A stretch of 38,686 nucleotides of DNA from Lachnospiraceae bacterium (lineage in GTDB: Bacteria; Bacillota; Clostridia; Lachnospirales; Lachnospiraceae): positions 1 to 38,686 of the forward strand of contig DNUZ01000005.1 in NCBI GenBank assembly GCA_003507655.1, read 5' to 3'. Shown piece after piece: positions 15,240 to 23,878 of the stretch (position 1 is its first letter; every line of letters begins with the position of its first letter). The notes under the pieces are model-generated. The model saw only the letters and a program-made list of their open reading frames with translations. It was not told where the DNA came from and ran no database searches. Made by a program: the position numbers and the translations under genes.

Positions 15240-15267
15240 AATAAAGCAGCCTGTCCATGCATATAAT
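15238..15267 (+). promoter_or_regulatory. Candidate sigma-E-type promoter of spoIIP
   Basis: CATATAAT (15260-15267) matches the sigma-E -10 consensus CATACAAT at seven of eight positions. AGAATAA (15238-15244), with a 15-nt spacer, is a partial -35 (xxMATAx) overlapping the gpr stop. The start point would be within about 2-5 nt of the spoIIP ATG at 15276. The same bases also give a perfect sigma-A TATAAT. Confidence 0.45.
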
Positions 15268-15275
15268 ATATTGTT

Positions 15276-16457
15276 ATGGACAGAGTAAATAAAAAGAAAT
15301 GTAAAAATAAAACAAAGGGACTGCTAGTATGCGTCCTGATGACCGGAATGATCGCGGTGGGGGGCAGAAGCAGCAGGACGCAGGGAAATAATACCTTAGG
15401 AACGCTGATGATGTCACAGTTTGAAAAAGAACTCTACAGTGACATTTTAAAAACCTATACGCCGGCAATGACATATGACCAGACAAAAGACAGCAGGGAG
15501 TATTTTAAACGGGTACTCCCTCTTTACAGTTATATGAAAAATAATGAGGTCTATGATACGGCATCCGAGAGCGAGCTGACCTATGAAATGATACGGGCAA
15601 AAGAGGCAGCGGATGAAAATCATGTAGATGAAAAAACGGGAGAATTAGTCAGCCGGAACAAAGACGAAGAGAGTGAGAAAAAAAGTCAGAAGCCGGTGGT
15701 GAATTTTTCCAAGGAAAAATTAGCGGATTTTGATTATCTGCGACAGAATTTTTATACAGTAGACCGCACCACGACCATTACCGGAGAGCAGTTAAACGCA
15801 GAAAAAATGCTATCGGAGGATATGCATTTGGCAAAAAATGTGGAGGGTCCACAGATCCTGATCTATCATACACATTCACAGGAAGGGTATGCGGATTCCG
15901 CACCGGGGAATTTAGATACCACGGTTGTCGGAGTCGGAGAATATCTGACACAGATCTTACGCGAAAAATATGGAATGAATGTACTGCATCATACCGGAAC
16001 TTATGATGTCAATGACAGAGATCATGCCTATTCCAATGCTGAGCCGGCAATTGAGCAGATTCTTAGGGAAAATCCAAGTATTGAAGTAGTGATCGACTTA
16101 CACCGTGACGGAGTGGCAGAGGGAACAAGACTTGTGACGGAAGTAGACGGCACGCAGATGGCATCCATCATGTTTTTTAACGGACTCAGCCGCACAACGG
16201 CACTTGGAGATATTTCCTATTTAAAAAATCCCTACATACAGGATAATCTGGCATTTTCCTTCCAGATGCAGTTAAAAGCGGCAGAGTATTATCCGGGACT
16301 TGCAAGACCGATTTATTTAAAAGGTTATCGTTATAATATGCATTTTAAGCCGAAAAGCCTGTTGATCGAGGTTGGAGCGCAGACAAATACCTTACAGGAG
16401 GCAAAAAATGCCATGGTCCCGCTTGCGGATGTGCTGCACCGGGTCATACAGGAGTGA
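15276..16457 (+). CDS. spoIIP: Stage II sporulation protein P
   Basis: 393 aa. SpoIIP is the amidase and endopeptidase of the DMP complex that thins septal peptidoglycan and drives engulfment. A single N-terminal membrane anchor (GLLVCVLMTGMIAVGG) is followed by a linker rich in charged residues. The catalytic Amidase_3-like domain runs from about residue 190, with ILIYHTHSQEGY (zinc His and Glu), VVIDLHRDGV and LIEVGAQTNTLQEAKNA (second Glu). No ribosome site precedes the ATG. TATAAT lies only eight nt before it and no other in-frame start exists upstream, so the mRNA may be leaderless or nearly so. It follows gpr by 36 nt and ends in a strong terminator. Confidence 0.95.
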   Translation: MDRVNKKKCKNKTKGLLVCVLMTGMIAVGGRSSRTQGNNTLGTLMMSQFEKELYSDILKTYTPAMTYDQTKDSREYFKRVLPLYSYMKNNEVYDTASESELTYEMIRAKEAADENHVDEKTGELVSRNKDEESEKKSQKPVVNFSKEKLADFDYLRQNFYTVDRTTTITGEQLNAEKMLSEDMHLAKNVEGPQILIYHTHSQEGYADSAPGNLDTTVVGVGEYLTQILREKYGMNVLHHTGTYDVNDRDHAYSNAEPAIEQILRENPSIEVVIDLHRDGVAEGTRLVTEVDGTQMASIMFFNGLSRTTALGDISYLKNPYIQDNLAFSFQMQLKAAEYYPGLARPIYLKGYRYNMHFKPKSLLIEVGAQTNTLQEAKNAMVPLADVLHRVIQE

Positions 16458-16470
16458 GAAAAAGTGGAGA

Positions 16471-16520
16471 AAAGCAAGGCTGCCACGCCGACCGGGTTCT
16501 GCGGCGGCCTTGCTTTTTTT
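16471..16520 (+). terminator. spoIIP terminator
   Basis: AAAGCAAGGC (16471-16480) pairs with GCCTTGCTTT (16507-16516). A second GCC/GGC step lies inside, and T residues continue to 16520. Confidence 0.88.
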
Positions 16521-16595
16521 CTTGACGAATAACCGAAAAAATAATACCATATAAAGTGGGTTTTAATGCAAGCCGATATACAGGAGGAGATAAAA

Positions 16596-16757
16596 ATGAG
16601 CAAGATAATATCCGCAATGGTATGCGTATTTATACCAATGATCGTCAGCACAATATTACAGCAGGTGTTCCATTTTTCTGATTACCTGATGATAGCAATT
16701 TATTTTATTATGTTTGCGATTCTGTTTTTCTTTGTAAAGAAAAAGGGATGGTTTTAA
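16596..16757 (+). CDS. 53-aa two-helix membrane protein
   Basis: AGGAGGAG lies just upstream of the ATG at 16596 and decides this start; an ATG 30 nt earlier has no site. The product has two hydrophobic segments (IISAMVCVFIPMIVSTILQQV and YLMIAIYFIMFAILFFFV) and a basic tail KKKGWF. No family recognised. It ends nine nt before the lepA ATG and is probably cotranscribed with it. A role cannot be inferred beyond the membrane location. Confidence 0.75.
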   Translation: MSKIISAMVCVFIPMIVSTILQQVFHFSDYLMIAIYFIMFAILFFFVKKKGWF

Positions 16758-16766
16758 GGAGGAGTC

Positions 16767-18584
16767 ATGTCACATATTGACCAGAGTAAAATTCGTAATT
16801 TTTGTATCATAGCACATATTGATCATGGAAAATCCACCTTAGCAGACCGCATTATTGAAAAAACGGGACTTCTGACCAGTCGTGAGATGCAGTCACAGGT
16901 GCTCGATAACATGGATCTAGAGAGAGAACGAGGTATTACGATCAAGGCGCAGGCTGTCCGTATCGTCTATACTGCAAAAGATGGTGAAGAGTATATTTTT
17001 AATCTGATAGATACACCGGGACATGTCGATTTCAACTATGAGGTCAGCAGAAGCCTTGCAGCATGCGATGGTGCGATCTTAGTGGTAGATGCAGCACAGG
17101 GAATTGAGGCACAGACACTTGCGAACGTGTATCTTGCCCTTGACCATGACCTGGATGTTATGCCGGTCATCAATAAGATCGATCTTCCGAGTGCAGACCC
17201 GGATCGTGTCGTGGAAGAGATCGAAGATGTAATTGGAATCGAGGCACAGGATGCGCCAAGGATTTCTGCAAAAACGGGATTGAATGTAGAAGATGTCTTA
17301 GAGCAGATCGTAGAAAAAATTCCGGCACCGCAGGGAGATCCGGACGCACCGTTACAGGCGTTGATCTTTGACTCGCTGTATGATTCCTATAAAGGAGTTA
17401 TTGTATTTTGCCGTATCAAAGAGGGAAGTGTCCGTGTTGGGACAACCATTCAGATGATGGCGACAGGAGCAAAAGCAGATGTCGTAGAGGTCGGTTATTT
17501 TGGTGCAGGACAGTTCATTCCATGCGACGAACTTTCAGCAGGCATGGTAGGCTATATCACGGCGAGTCTGAAAAATGTACAGGATACCCGTGTGGGAGAT
17601 ACGGTCACCGATGCAAACCGCCCATGCAAAGAGCCGCTTCCGGGATATAAAAAAGTCAATCCGATGGTATACTGTGGTCTTTATCCGGCAGACGGAGCAA
17701 AATATCCGGATTTAAGAGATGCTTTAGAAAAATTGCAGTTAAATGACGCGGCACTTCAGTTTGAGGCAGAGACATCCATCGCCCTTGGTTTTGGATTCCG
17801 CTGCGGATTCTTAGGACTGCTCCACTTAGAGATCGTGCAGGAGCGTTTAGAAAGAGAATATAATTTAGACTTAGTCACAACGGCACCGGGTGTTATTTAT
17901 AAGGTGCATAAGACCAATGGGGAAGTGATGGAACTGACCAATCCGTCGAACTTACCGGACCCGGCACAGATTGAATATATGGAAGAGCCGATCGTCAGTG
18001 CCGAAATTATGGTCACAAGTGAATATATCGGAGCGATCATGGATCTGTGTCAGGAGCGTCGTGGAACGTATATCAGCATGGAATATATGGAAGAGACACG
18101 GGCACTCTTAAAATATGATCTGCCGCTCAATGAGATTATCTATGACTTCTTTGATGCTTTAAAATCACGTTCGAGAGGATATGCATCGTTTGACTATGAG
18201 ATGAAAGGATATGTCCGTTCCAATCTGGTAAAACTCGACATTCTGATCAACCGTGAAGAAGTCGATGCCCTGTCCTTTATCGTATTTGAAGGAAGTGCAT
18301 ATGAGCGTGGACGAAAGATGTGTGAGAAACTGAAAGAAGAGATACCGAGACACCTGTTTGAGATACCGATACAGGCAGCAGTCGGCAGTAAGATCATCGC
18401 ACGCGAAACCGTAAAAGCCATGCGAAAAGATGTACTTGCAAAATGTTACGGTGGTGATATCACACGAAAGAGAAAGCTGTTAGAAAAACAGAAAGAAGGA
18501 AAGAAACGAATGCGCCAGGTCGGAAACGTAGAGATTCCGCAGGAAGCATTTATGAGTGTCCTGAAATTGGATGATGGAAAATAA
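16767..18584 (+). CDS. lepA: Elongation factor 4 (LepA), back-translocating GTPase
   Basis: 605 aa, full length. G1 is AHIDHGKST (residues 16-24). The switch I region reads [16 protein letters not shown]3 DTPGHVDF, G4 NKIDLP. LepA-specific parts follow: [24 protein letters not shown], a domain V, and the C-terminal domain with [32 protein letters not shown] and [30 protein letters not shown]. It binds ribosomes and affects elongation and assembly. AAGGAGGAG precedes the ATG. Placement after gpr-spoIIP and before hemW matches the common clostridial order, though a PTS-type gene has been placed between lepA and hemW here. Confidence 0.97.
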   Translation: MSHIDQSKIRNFCIIAHIDHGKSTLADRIIEKTGLLTSREMQSQVLDNMDLERERGITIKAQAVRIVYTAKDGEEYIFNLIDTPGHVDFNYEVSRSLAACDGAILVVDAAQGIEAQTLANVYLALDHDLDVMPVINKIDLPSADPDRVVEEIEDVIGIEAQDAPRISAKTGLNVEDVLEQIVEKIPAPQGDPDAPLQALIFDSLYDSYKGVIVFCRIKEGSVRVGTTIQMMATGAKADVVEVGYFGAGQFIPCDELSAGMVGYITASLKNVQDTRVGDTVTDANRPCKEPLPGYKKVNPMVYCGLYPADGAKYPDLRDALEKLQLNDAALQFEAETSIALGFGFRCGFLGLLHLEIVQERLEREYNLDLVTTAPGVIYKVHKTNGEVMELTNPSNLPDPAQIEYMEEPIVSAEIMVTSEYIGAIMDLCQERRGTYISMEYMEETRALLKYDLPLNEIIYDFFDALKSRSRGYASFDYEMKGYVRSNLVKLDILINREEVDALSFIVFEGSAYERGRKMCEKLKEEIPRHLFEIPIQAAVGSKIIARETVKAMRKDVLAKCYGGDITRKRKLLEKQKEGKKRMRQVGNVEIPQEAFMSVLKLDDGK

Positions 18585-18597
18585 AGAAAAATAAAAA

Positions 18598-18648
18598 CCG
18601 GACTGTCAGGGTTATGTATAAGGAACACCTTGGCAGTCCGACTTTTTT
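18598..18648. terminator. Bidirectional terminator between lepA and the PTS-type gene
   Basis: CGGACTGTCA (18599-18608) pairs with TGGCAGTCCG (18631-18640), with one G-U pair. TTTTTT follows on the plus strand (18643-18648), and on the minus strand GGTTTTTATTTTT follows the same stem, so it can serve both convergent genes. Confidence 0.85.
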
Positions 18649-18695
18649 GTAAACAAATTACTATGTAACAGTAGTAACATCCAAAAAGCTGTAGC

Positions 18696-19769
18696 TTAGT
18701 CCGCTAATTTTAAATCATCTTCTTTGATCCATCCGATCTTTCGTAAAATCTCACAGAACACAACACTCAGTATTGCAGGGAGAACAAAACAGATCAATAC
18801 CAGACCAAGCCAGTCAAAACCTGTGATAGCAGTCTTTGTTCCGGCAGCAATATCATTCAGCCATCCGGTGTATACACCGATCTGACCAACAAATCCACAG
18901 GTTCCCATACCGGAAGATACCGGAGTACCGTTCATCTGCATTTTAAAAATACAGGTTGCGATCGGGCCGGTAATGGCAGAAGCAAGTGTTGGTGGAATCC
19001 AGATGCGTGGATTTTTTACAATATTACCCATCTGCAGCATGCTTGTACCAATTCCCTGTGCGATCAGACCGCCCCATTTATTTTCCTTAAAGCTCATAAC
19101 TGCAAATCCAACCATCTGCGCACAGCATCCGGCAACAGCAGCACCTCCGGCAAGTCCGGTCAGGCTGAGTGCAGCACAGATCGCAGCACTGCTGATCGGA
19201 AGTGTCAGGGCAATACCTACAATGACAGATACCAGAATACCCATGAAGAATGGCTGTAATTCAGTTGCCCACATGATCAGGTTTCCGACAGAGCTTGCCG
19301 CTTTACCGATTGCAGGAGCCCACCAGATAGAGAGCAGGGAACCAACTAAAATGGTAACAAGCGGGGTAACGAGAATATCAATCTTCGTTTCTTTAGAAAC
19401 CATTTTACCACATTCGGCCGCAAAAATTGTCACGACCAAAACAGCAAGCGGACCACCGGCACCGCCCAAAGTATTTGCAGCATTTCCGACAGCCAGCAGT
19501 GAAAACAGGACCAGTGGAGGTGCCTGTAAAGCATAACCGATAGACACTGCCATCGCAGGTCCACAGATTCCTTTGGCATAGTCACCGATCGTGACAAGCA
19601 GCTCAAAACCGATCTGCTGACCTAATGTGGAAAGGATCGTTCCCATCAGAAGGGAGGCAAAGAGTCCCTGCGCCATAGCACCAAGGGCATCAATACCGTA
19701 TCGTTTTGCGGAAAATACAACATTTTTCCGTGCTAAAAACTGTTTAAATGAACTGGGTTCTTTTGACAT
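18696..19769 (-). CDS. PTS_EIIC_2 / PfoR-family membrane protein
   Basis: 357 aa with about eight to ten hydrophobic segments rich in Gly/Ala. Typical features are FSAKRYGIDALGAMAQGLFASLLMGTIL near the N-terminus, AGGPLAVLVVTIFAAECGKMVSKETKIDI in the middle, ISSAAICAALSLTGLAGGAAVAGCCAQMVGFAV, and NGTPVSSGMGTCGFVGQIGVYTGW near the C-terminus. This is the PTS EIIC type-2 group (PF13303), which includes PfoR of Clostridium perfringens. No EIIA or EIIB gene lies nearby, so sugar transport through the PTS is not certain, and neither is a substrate. GAGGAG precedes the ATG by about 11 nt. Two leader repeats of GTCAG lie upstream and the terminator is shared with lepA. Confidence 0.85.
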   Translation of the reverse strand: MSKEPSSFKQFLARKNVVFSAKRYGIDALGAMAQGLFASLLMGTILSTLGQQIGFELLVTIGDYAKGICGPAMAVSIGYALQAPPLVLFSLLAVGNAANTLGGAGGPLAVLVVTIFAAECGKMVSKETKIDILVTPLVTILVGSLLSIWWAPAIGKAASSVGNLIMWATELQPFFMGILVSVIVGIALTLPISSAAICAALSLTGLAGGAAVAGCCAQMVGFAVMSFKENKWGGLIAQGIGTSMLQMGNIVKNPRIWIPPTLASAITGPIATCIFKMQMNGTPVSSGMGTCGFVGQIGVYTGWLNDIAAGTKTAITGFDWLGLVLICFVLPAILSVVFCEILRKIGWIKEDDLKLAD

Positions 19770-19834
19770 AATAATAACAACTCCTCTAAATTGATTTACT
19801 TTAATTTACAACTGACAAGACAGCTGACTATGCA

Positions 19835-19864
19835 ATCATAACATATAAGGAGGATGCTTGTAAA
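19835..19864 (-). promoter_or_regulatory. Promoter of the PTS_EIIC_2-family gene
   Basis: On the minus strand TTTACA (plus 19864-19859), an 18-nt spacer ending in TG, and TATGAT (plus 19840-19835), an extended -10. The leader contains a short CAGCTG/CAGTTG hairpin. Confidence 0.55.
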
Positions 19865-19913
19865 CCATAAAAGGAAGAAAAAAGGAATCGGTACAGAAAG
19901 CCAAGATTAGAAC

Positions 19914-19942
19914 TGTACAGCAAACGGGATTCGCGTTATAAT
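19914..19942 (+). promoter_or_regulatory. hemW promoter placed for a leaderless transcript
   Basis: TGTACA (19914-19919), a 17-nt spacer, and a perfect TATAAT (19937-19942). The expected start is base 19949, the A of the hemW ATG. No ribosome site exists between them. Confidence 0.65.
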
Positions 19943-19948
19943 AAAAAC

Positions 19949-21100
19949 ATGAAGAATTTAGAATTATATATACATATCCCTTTTTGTATAAAAAAATGCG
20001 ACTATTGCGACTTTTTATCAGGGGAAGCAAGTGCATTTGAGAAAAAGGAATATATCAGGGCATTATTAAATGAAATTAAATATCAGGCATATGACTGCGA
20101 GGATTATGAGGTATCGACGATCTATTTTGGAGGAGGAACACCATCCACGTTAAAAGCACAGGTAATCGATTCTATTTTACAGGAAATCTATAAGTATTTT
20201 CATGTAAAAAAAGATGCGGAAATTACGATTGAGTGTAATCCGGGAACGGTCGAGAGAGAAAAGCTGGCACTTTACCGGTTGAGTGGGATCAATCGTTTGA
20301 GTTTTGGATTGCAGTCTGCAAATAATCAGGAATTAAAAATGTTAGGCAGGATTCACAGCTATGAAGATTTCTTAGAGAGCTATGATGCGGCAAGAAAAGC
20401 AGGATTTGAAAATATCAACGTAGATGTGATGTCAGCACTTCCTGCGCAGACCGTTATTTCCTATGAGATTACCTTAAAAAATGTGCTTCGCTTAAAACCG
20501 GAACACATTTCTGCCTACAGTCTGATGATAGAAAAAGATACGCCGTTTTATGAGCGTTATTCTGAGGATGAATATATCCGTGCTGCCGGTGGAAAACCGA
20601 AATATCTTCCAAGTGAGGAAGAAGAACGCAGGATGTACAAGCTGACAAAGGAACTGTTAGCAGAGCATGGTTATAACCGATATGAAATCTCAAATTACGC
20701 AAGAGAGGGTTACGAATGTAAACATAATGTAGGTTATTGGCGAAGAGAGAACTATATCGGAATGGGAATTGGAGCAAGCTCCCTGTTTGAAAATACCAGA
20801 TTCCATAATACAGATATCATGTTTGAATATCGTAAATGCAATTTTGAGCGTGAAGATGAAGAAGTCTTAACGAAAAAAGCACAGATGGAAGAGTTCATGT
20901 TTTTAGGACTCCGCATGACGAATGGAATTTCAAGGGCAGATTTTAAAGAAGCTTTTGGAATGGAGATTGAAGGTGCCTACGGACCGGCACTTGCAAAGCT
21001 GACATCTGAAGGTTATTTAGAGAAACGTGAGGGCAGGATTTTCTTCACGGAAGCAGGCATTGATGTCAGCAACACACTTTTGACGGAGTTCTTGCTGTAA
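19949..21100 (+). CDS. hemW: HemW-like radical SAM heme chaperone
   Basis: 383 aa. HemW resembles oxygen-independent coproporphyrinogen oxidase but acts in heme handling. The N-terminus MKNLELYIHIPFCIKKCDYCDF places the radical-SAM cysteines at residues 13, 17 and 20. GGGTPST follows near residue 62, then ECNPGTV, NRLSFGLQSAN, DVMSALPAQT, HISAYSLMIEKDTPF and the C-terminal HemN domain (MEEFMFLGLRMTNGISRADF). The ATG at 19949 gives the expected N-terminus and has no Shine-Dalgarno; a promoter -10 sits six bases before it. An 8-nt-period repeat follows the stop. The MATE gene is convergent. Confidence 0.93.
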   Translation: MKNLELYIHIPFCIKKCDYCDFLSGEASAFEKKEYIRALLNEIKYQAYDCEDYEVSTIYFGGGTPSTLKAQVIDSILQEIYKYFHVKKDAEITIECNPGTVEREKLALYRLSGINRLSFGLQSANNQELKMLGRIHSYEDFLESYDAARKAGFENINVDVMSALPAQTVISYEITLKNVLRLKPEHISAYSLMIEKDTPFYERYSEDEYIRAAGGKPKYLPSEEEERRMYKLTKELLAEHGYNRYEISNYAREGYECKHNVGYWRRENYIGMGIGASSLFENTRFHNTDIMFEYRKCNFEREDEEVLTKKAQMEEFMFLGLRMTNGISRADFKEAFGMEIEGAYGPALAKLTSEGYLEKREGRIFFTEAGIDVSNTLLTEFLL

Positions 21101-21102
21101 TT

Positions 21103-21174
21103 TTATAATCTTATAGATTTATAGGTTTATAGCTTTGTAGTTTTCTCATTTTACGGTTTTATGATTTCGTGGTT
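21103..21174 (+). repeat. Degenerate 8-nt tandem array after hemW
   Basis: Nine octamers in register start three bases after the hemW stop: TTATAATC, TTATAGAT, TTATAGGT, TTATAGCT, TTGTAGTT, TTCTCATT, TTACGGTT, TTATGATT, TCGTGGTT. The consensus is TTATAGNT. No terminator hairpin was seen here, so the array lies between convergent hemW and the MATE gene. Confidence 0.7.
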
Positions 21175-21188
21175 TCCCAGCCAGTCGT

Positions 21189-22496
21189 CTATGATCTGTT
21201 ATGCCGGAAAAATAAAATTCCGCCAAGAATACTGACCAACAACTCAGTTACAGGAAAGGCGAGCCATACACCGGTCATGCCAAACAGGTAAGACAGGAAA
21301 AATGCCATCGGGATAATGACAAAAAATCCGCGTAAAAGCGAGATGACATGTGCCGGGCGGGCAAATTCCGTGGAGGTAAAATACACCGACAGAATAATAT
21401 TGAATCCCGCAAAAACACATGCGGTAAAGTAAATGACAAGTCCTTTTACAGCAGTTTGCTGTAGAAGAACATTTTTTTCGCTGTTAAAAATGGCAGTAAT
21501 CTGCTCGGCACCGAAGAAAATACCAAGGTACACCAAAACAGAGATAGCCAGCATTGTGATCAGAGCATAACGCAAAATAGAATGTACCGCGGTGCGGTCA
21601 CCCTTTCCATAGCTGCTGCTGAGGATCGGCTGGATACCCTGTGCGATTCCGGTGTAGACAGAGATCACAACCAGAGAAATATTTGCAATGATACCATAAG
21701 CGGCCACACCTGTATTTCCCTGCAGATTTAAAATGATCATATTAAAAATAATGATCACAATGCCGGACGAAAGCTCTGTGATCAGAGACGGCAGACCATC
21801 GGAGCAGATGTGGCGTATCAATCCGGGAGAAATGCGGCATTTTTCTAAATGAAAATGATTTTTCTTCTGAAAAAAGAAAGTTGACAGTATTAGGATACTG
21901 ATCAGCGGAGCAAATCCTGTTGCGAGGACAGCACCGAAAATCCCCATTTTACATGGGAAAATAAAAATATAGTCTAACAGGATGTTAGAAAAACTGCCCA
22001 TCAGCATAGCCAGCATGGAAAGCTGTGGAGCACCGTCATTGCGGACAAAACATAAAAGCAGATTGTTGAGCATGAAAGCCGGAGCAAAAAACAGGATTAC
22101 CCGCAGATAAGTCTGTGTCATTTCAAAGACCGTTTCATTTGCACCAAGCAGATGTGTAAGTGGGGCAGAGAAAAACAGACCGGCACAGAAGAAGAAAAGT
22201 GCAGGCAGTAAAAAAGCAACAGCTGCATTGGTAAATACCTGATTCATATCTTTTTGTCGGTTCTGGCTTTTTAAAATAGAATAGCGTGTGCCTCCGCCCA
22301 TGCCGATCATCAGACCGCTTCCGTGAATAAAGCTGTACACCGGAATGGCGAGATTTAAGGCGGTAAGTCCGTCTGCACCCAGTCCTTTAGAGATAAAAAA
22401 GGTGTCGGCTAAAATATAGCAGGACAGTCCGATCATGCCAAGGACATTGAGAGAGGCATATTTTATAAAATCATTGAGAATCATATGTTGTTTCAT
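21189..22496 (-). CDS. MATE-family multidrug exporter
   Basis: 435 aa with twelve predicted membrane segments in two related halves, typical of MATE/MepA-type antiporters that export cationic drugs using ion gradients. The N-terminus has ASLNVLGMIGLSCYILADTFFISKGLGADGLTALNLAIPVYSFIHGSGLMIGMGGGTRYSI, the standard first-helix block. The second half has TELSSGIVIIIFNMIILNLQGNTGVAAYGIIANISLV and TGIAQGIQPILSSSYGKGD. AGGAAAGGA precedes the ATG. The substrate is unknown. The gene lies downstream of a structured intergenic element and may be read from a promoter within it (TCTAAT at plus about 22520-22525 on the minus strand, with a poor -35). Confidence 0.9.
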   Translation of the reverse strand: MKQHMILNDFIKYASLNVLGMIGLSCYILADTFFISKGLGADGLTALNLAIPVYSFIHGSGLMIGMGGGTRYSILKSQNRQKDMNQVFTNAAVAFLLPALFFFCAGLFFSAPLTHLLGANETVFEMTQTYLRVILFFAPAFMLNNLLLCFVRNDGAPQLSMLAMLMGSFSNILLDYIFIFPCKMGIFGAVLATGFAPLISILILSTFFFQKKNHFHLEKCRISPGLIRHICSDGLPSLITELSSGIVIIIFNMIILNLQGNTGVAAYGIIANISLVVISVYTGIAQGIQPILSSSYGKGDRTAVHSILRYALITMLAISVLVYLGIFFGAEQITAIFNSEKNVLLQQTAVKGLVIYFTACVFAGFNIILSVYFTSTEFARPAHVISLLRGFFVIIPMAFFLSYLFGMTGVWLAFPVTELLVSILGGILFFRHNRS

Positions 22497-22523
22497 CTGT
22501 GTTTTCCTTTCCTGAAAAAATTA

Positions 22524-22762
22524 GAACAAAAGTGTGCTTCATACACTCCTGCGCTCTGGTGTCTTCCATAGCACAGCTTTTGTTCCGCGCGCGAGCGGTG
22601 CTGCATAGCAGATATTTACTTATTCGTGAGCTGCGCATCTTCGCCCGAAGGGCTTTTTGCTCTATAGGAAACACAACTTTCATATTTTCATGTAACACGG
22701 TGCTTCCTATAGAGCAAAAAAAACGCCTTACGCTCATTCCTTCTAAGGCCTAACGGAATGAG
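22524..22762. repeat. Structured intergenic element with three hairpins
   Basis: The 358 nt between two minus-strand genes hold no convincing gene. They carry three long inverted repeats. GAACAAAAG (22524-22532) pairs with CTTTTGTTC (22577-22585), with a further GTGC/GCAC step inside. TTTTTGCTCTATAGGAA (22654-22670) pairs perfectly with TTCCTATAGAGCAAAAA (22704-22720), extended inward by CAC/GTG and outward by GGC/GCC. CTCATTCC (22733-22740) pairs with GGAATGAG (22755-22762). The middle hairpin has T residues before and A residues after the stem, so it is not a terminator in either direction. GC-rich segments (CGCGCGCGAGCGG, GCCCGAAGGGC) contrast with the flanks. It looks like a dispersed repeat or a structured RNA. 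Confidence 0.6.
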
Positions 22763-22854
22763 GTAAAGCGAGCTTACCCGGCGGCAATTTGTATTTAGAT
22801 TGTATATTCGTAACATATATAGCATATCCGTTTTGAAAAGTCAAGGTGGAGATA

Positions 22855-23859
22855 CTACAAATTCGTAAACATATCCTGTGCGTATACACGAATGTCATTT
22901 GGGGTGACCATATGGTATTTATCTTTTACGGCAGAAAAATATTCGTGAATAGATTCCTGCGTAATAATACGCTCGGAAGGTGCTGATGCGGATAAATCTT
23001 TTCTGGCAGATAGCCAAGGGGTTTCATTGTGTGTAAAATGTTCTAATACTTTACCGCTATAGCAGCAAAAGTAATTAATAACGCTATCAAAAACTGTCTT
23101 TTCCTGAGTGGTTAATATCGTGTCGTCAAAGTCAGAAGCAGAAGCAATCGGATCGAAATGATAATCGCGATACCGGTAATAGATGTCGCGATATACCGGA
23201 CCATGAACCCATGCCTCACAATCTTCGGAGAAGAGAAACGTATGATAAAAGGCATTGTAAAATCCCTGGATATAATAAAGTGCTTTTTGAAGTGCTAAAG
23301 GTGTAATGTCCTCGCAACGGTTTAAAAGGTATCGGATGGCTATGGATATTTTGGATTCGTTTGCAGTATCAAGTCCTCGTCCAAGTAATGTATCTACCGT
23401 CTTTCTGCTTTTTTCATAAGAGGCAGGGGATTTAAAGCTGTCTTTTCCGGCTTCTAATATTTCGGAATAATATGCAGGGTCATTGTACAGCCGCGTAAGC
23501 ATATCCGAGTATTGTTTTGTTGGGATATCTCCATCATAATAGCGGGAGAAAGTCTGCTCACCCCATCCTAAAAGTAAGGAGAGCGGGCGTTTTCCAATAG
23601 CATATTTTTCAGGGATCGCCATAATATGCTCTAATGGGATAATGCCATTGGCAGTACGATAAACGTCATAGAGTGCCTTAAGATTGTAATCATTGATTTT
23701 TGGAACATATAATAGGGAACCGCAATCATGACAATGAGCCTCCTTACCGGTATAATGGTAGGTTGTTTTTTTGATGGTTCCGGTCATTGGAACTTCGGTA
23801 ATCATATAGTCAACATCATTTCTGCACTCTTCACAAAAAATCTTTTTTTGAGTCATCAT
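22855..23859 (-). CDS. Panacea (DUF4065) antitoxin with MqsA-like zinc finger
   Basis: 334 aa (333 if the second ATG at 23856, with better spacing to AGGAGG, is used). The N-terminal zinc ribbon has Cys9, Cys12, Cys43 and Cys46 (CEECRND ... HCHDCG). An MqsA/Xre-like DNA-binding region follows (IPEKYAIGKRPLSLLLGWGEQTFSRYYDGDIPTKQYSDMLTRLY). The C-terminal Panacea/SocA-like domain contains ITPLALQKALYYIQGFYNAF and CEAWVHGPVYRDIYYRYRDY. Panacea domains neutralise varied toxins by direct binding, so this is the predicted antitoxin of the gene 19 nt upstream. The DNA-binding part is expected to repress the pair. Confidence 0.85.
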   Translation of the reverse strand: MMTQKKIFCEECRNDVDYMITEVPMTGTIKKTTYHYTGKEAHCHDCGSLLYVPKINDYNLKALYDVYRTANGIIPLEHIMAIPEKYAIGKRPLSLLLGWGEQTFSRYYDGDIPTKQYSDMLTRLYNDPAYYSEILEAGKDSFKSPASYEKSRKTVDTLLGRGLDTANESKISIAIRYLLNRCEDITPLALQKALYYIQGFYNAFYHTFLFSEDCEAWVHGPVYRDIYYRYRDYHFDPIASASDFDDTILTTQEKTVFDSVINYFCCYSGKVLEHFTHNETPWLSARKDLSASAPSERIITQESIHEYFSAVKDKYHMVTPNDIRVYAQDMFTNL

Positions 23860-23878
23860 TGTGACCTCCTTTCAAAAG

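Noticed and set aside
18973..19536. 187-codon plus-strand frame opposite the PTS_EIIC_2-family gene
   Set aside because: It is a shadow of a GC-biased membrane protein gene; no ribosome site and no recognised sequence.
22654..22720. 17-bp inverted repeat as a transcription terminator
   Set aside because: T residues precede and A residues follow the stem on both strands, the reverse of a terminator.
22499..22753. Open frames on both strands in the structured intergenic element (84 and 88 codons)
   Set aside because: No ribosome sites, mutually antisense, and the sequence is dominated by inverted repeats.
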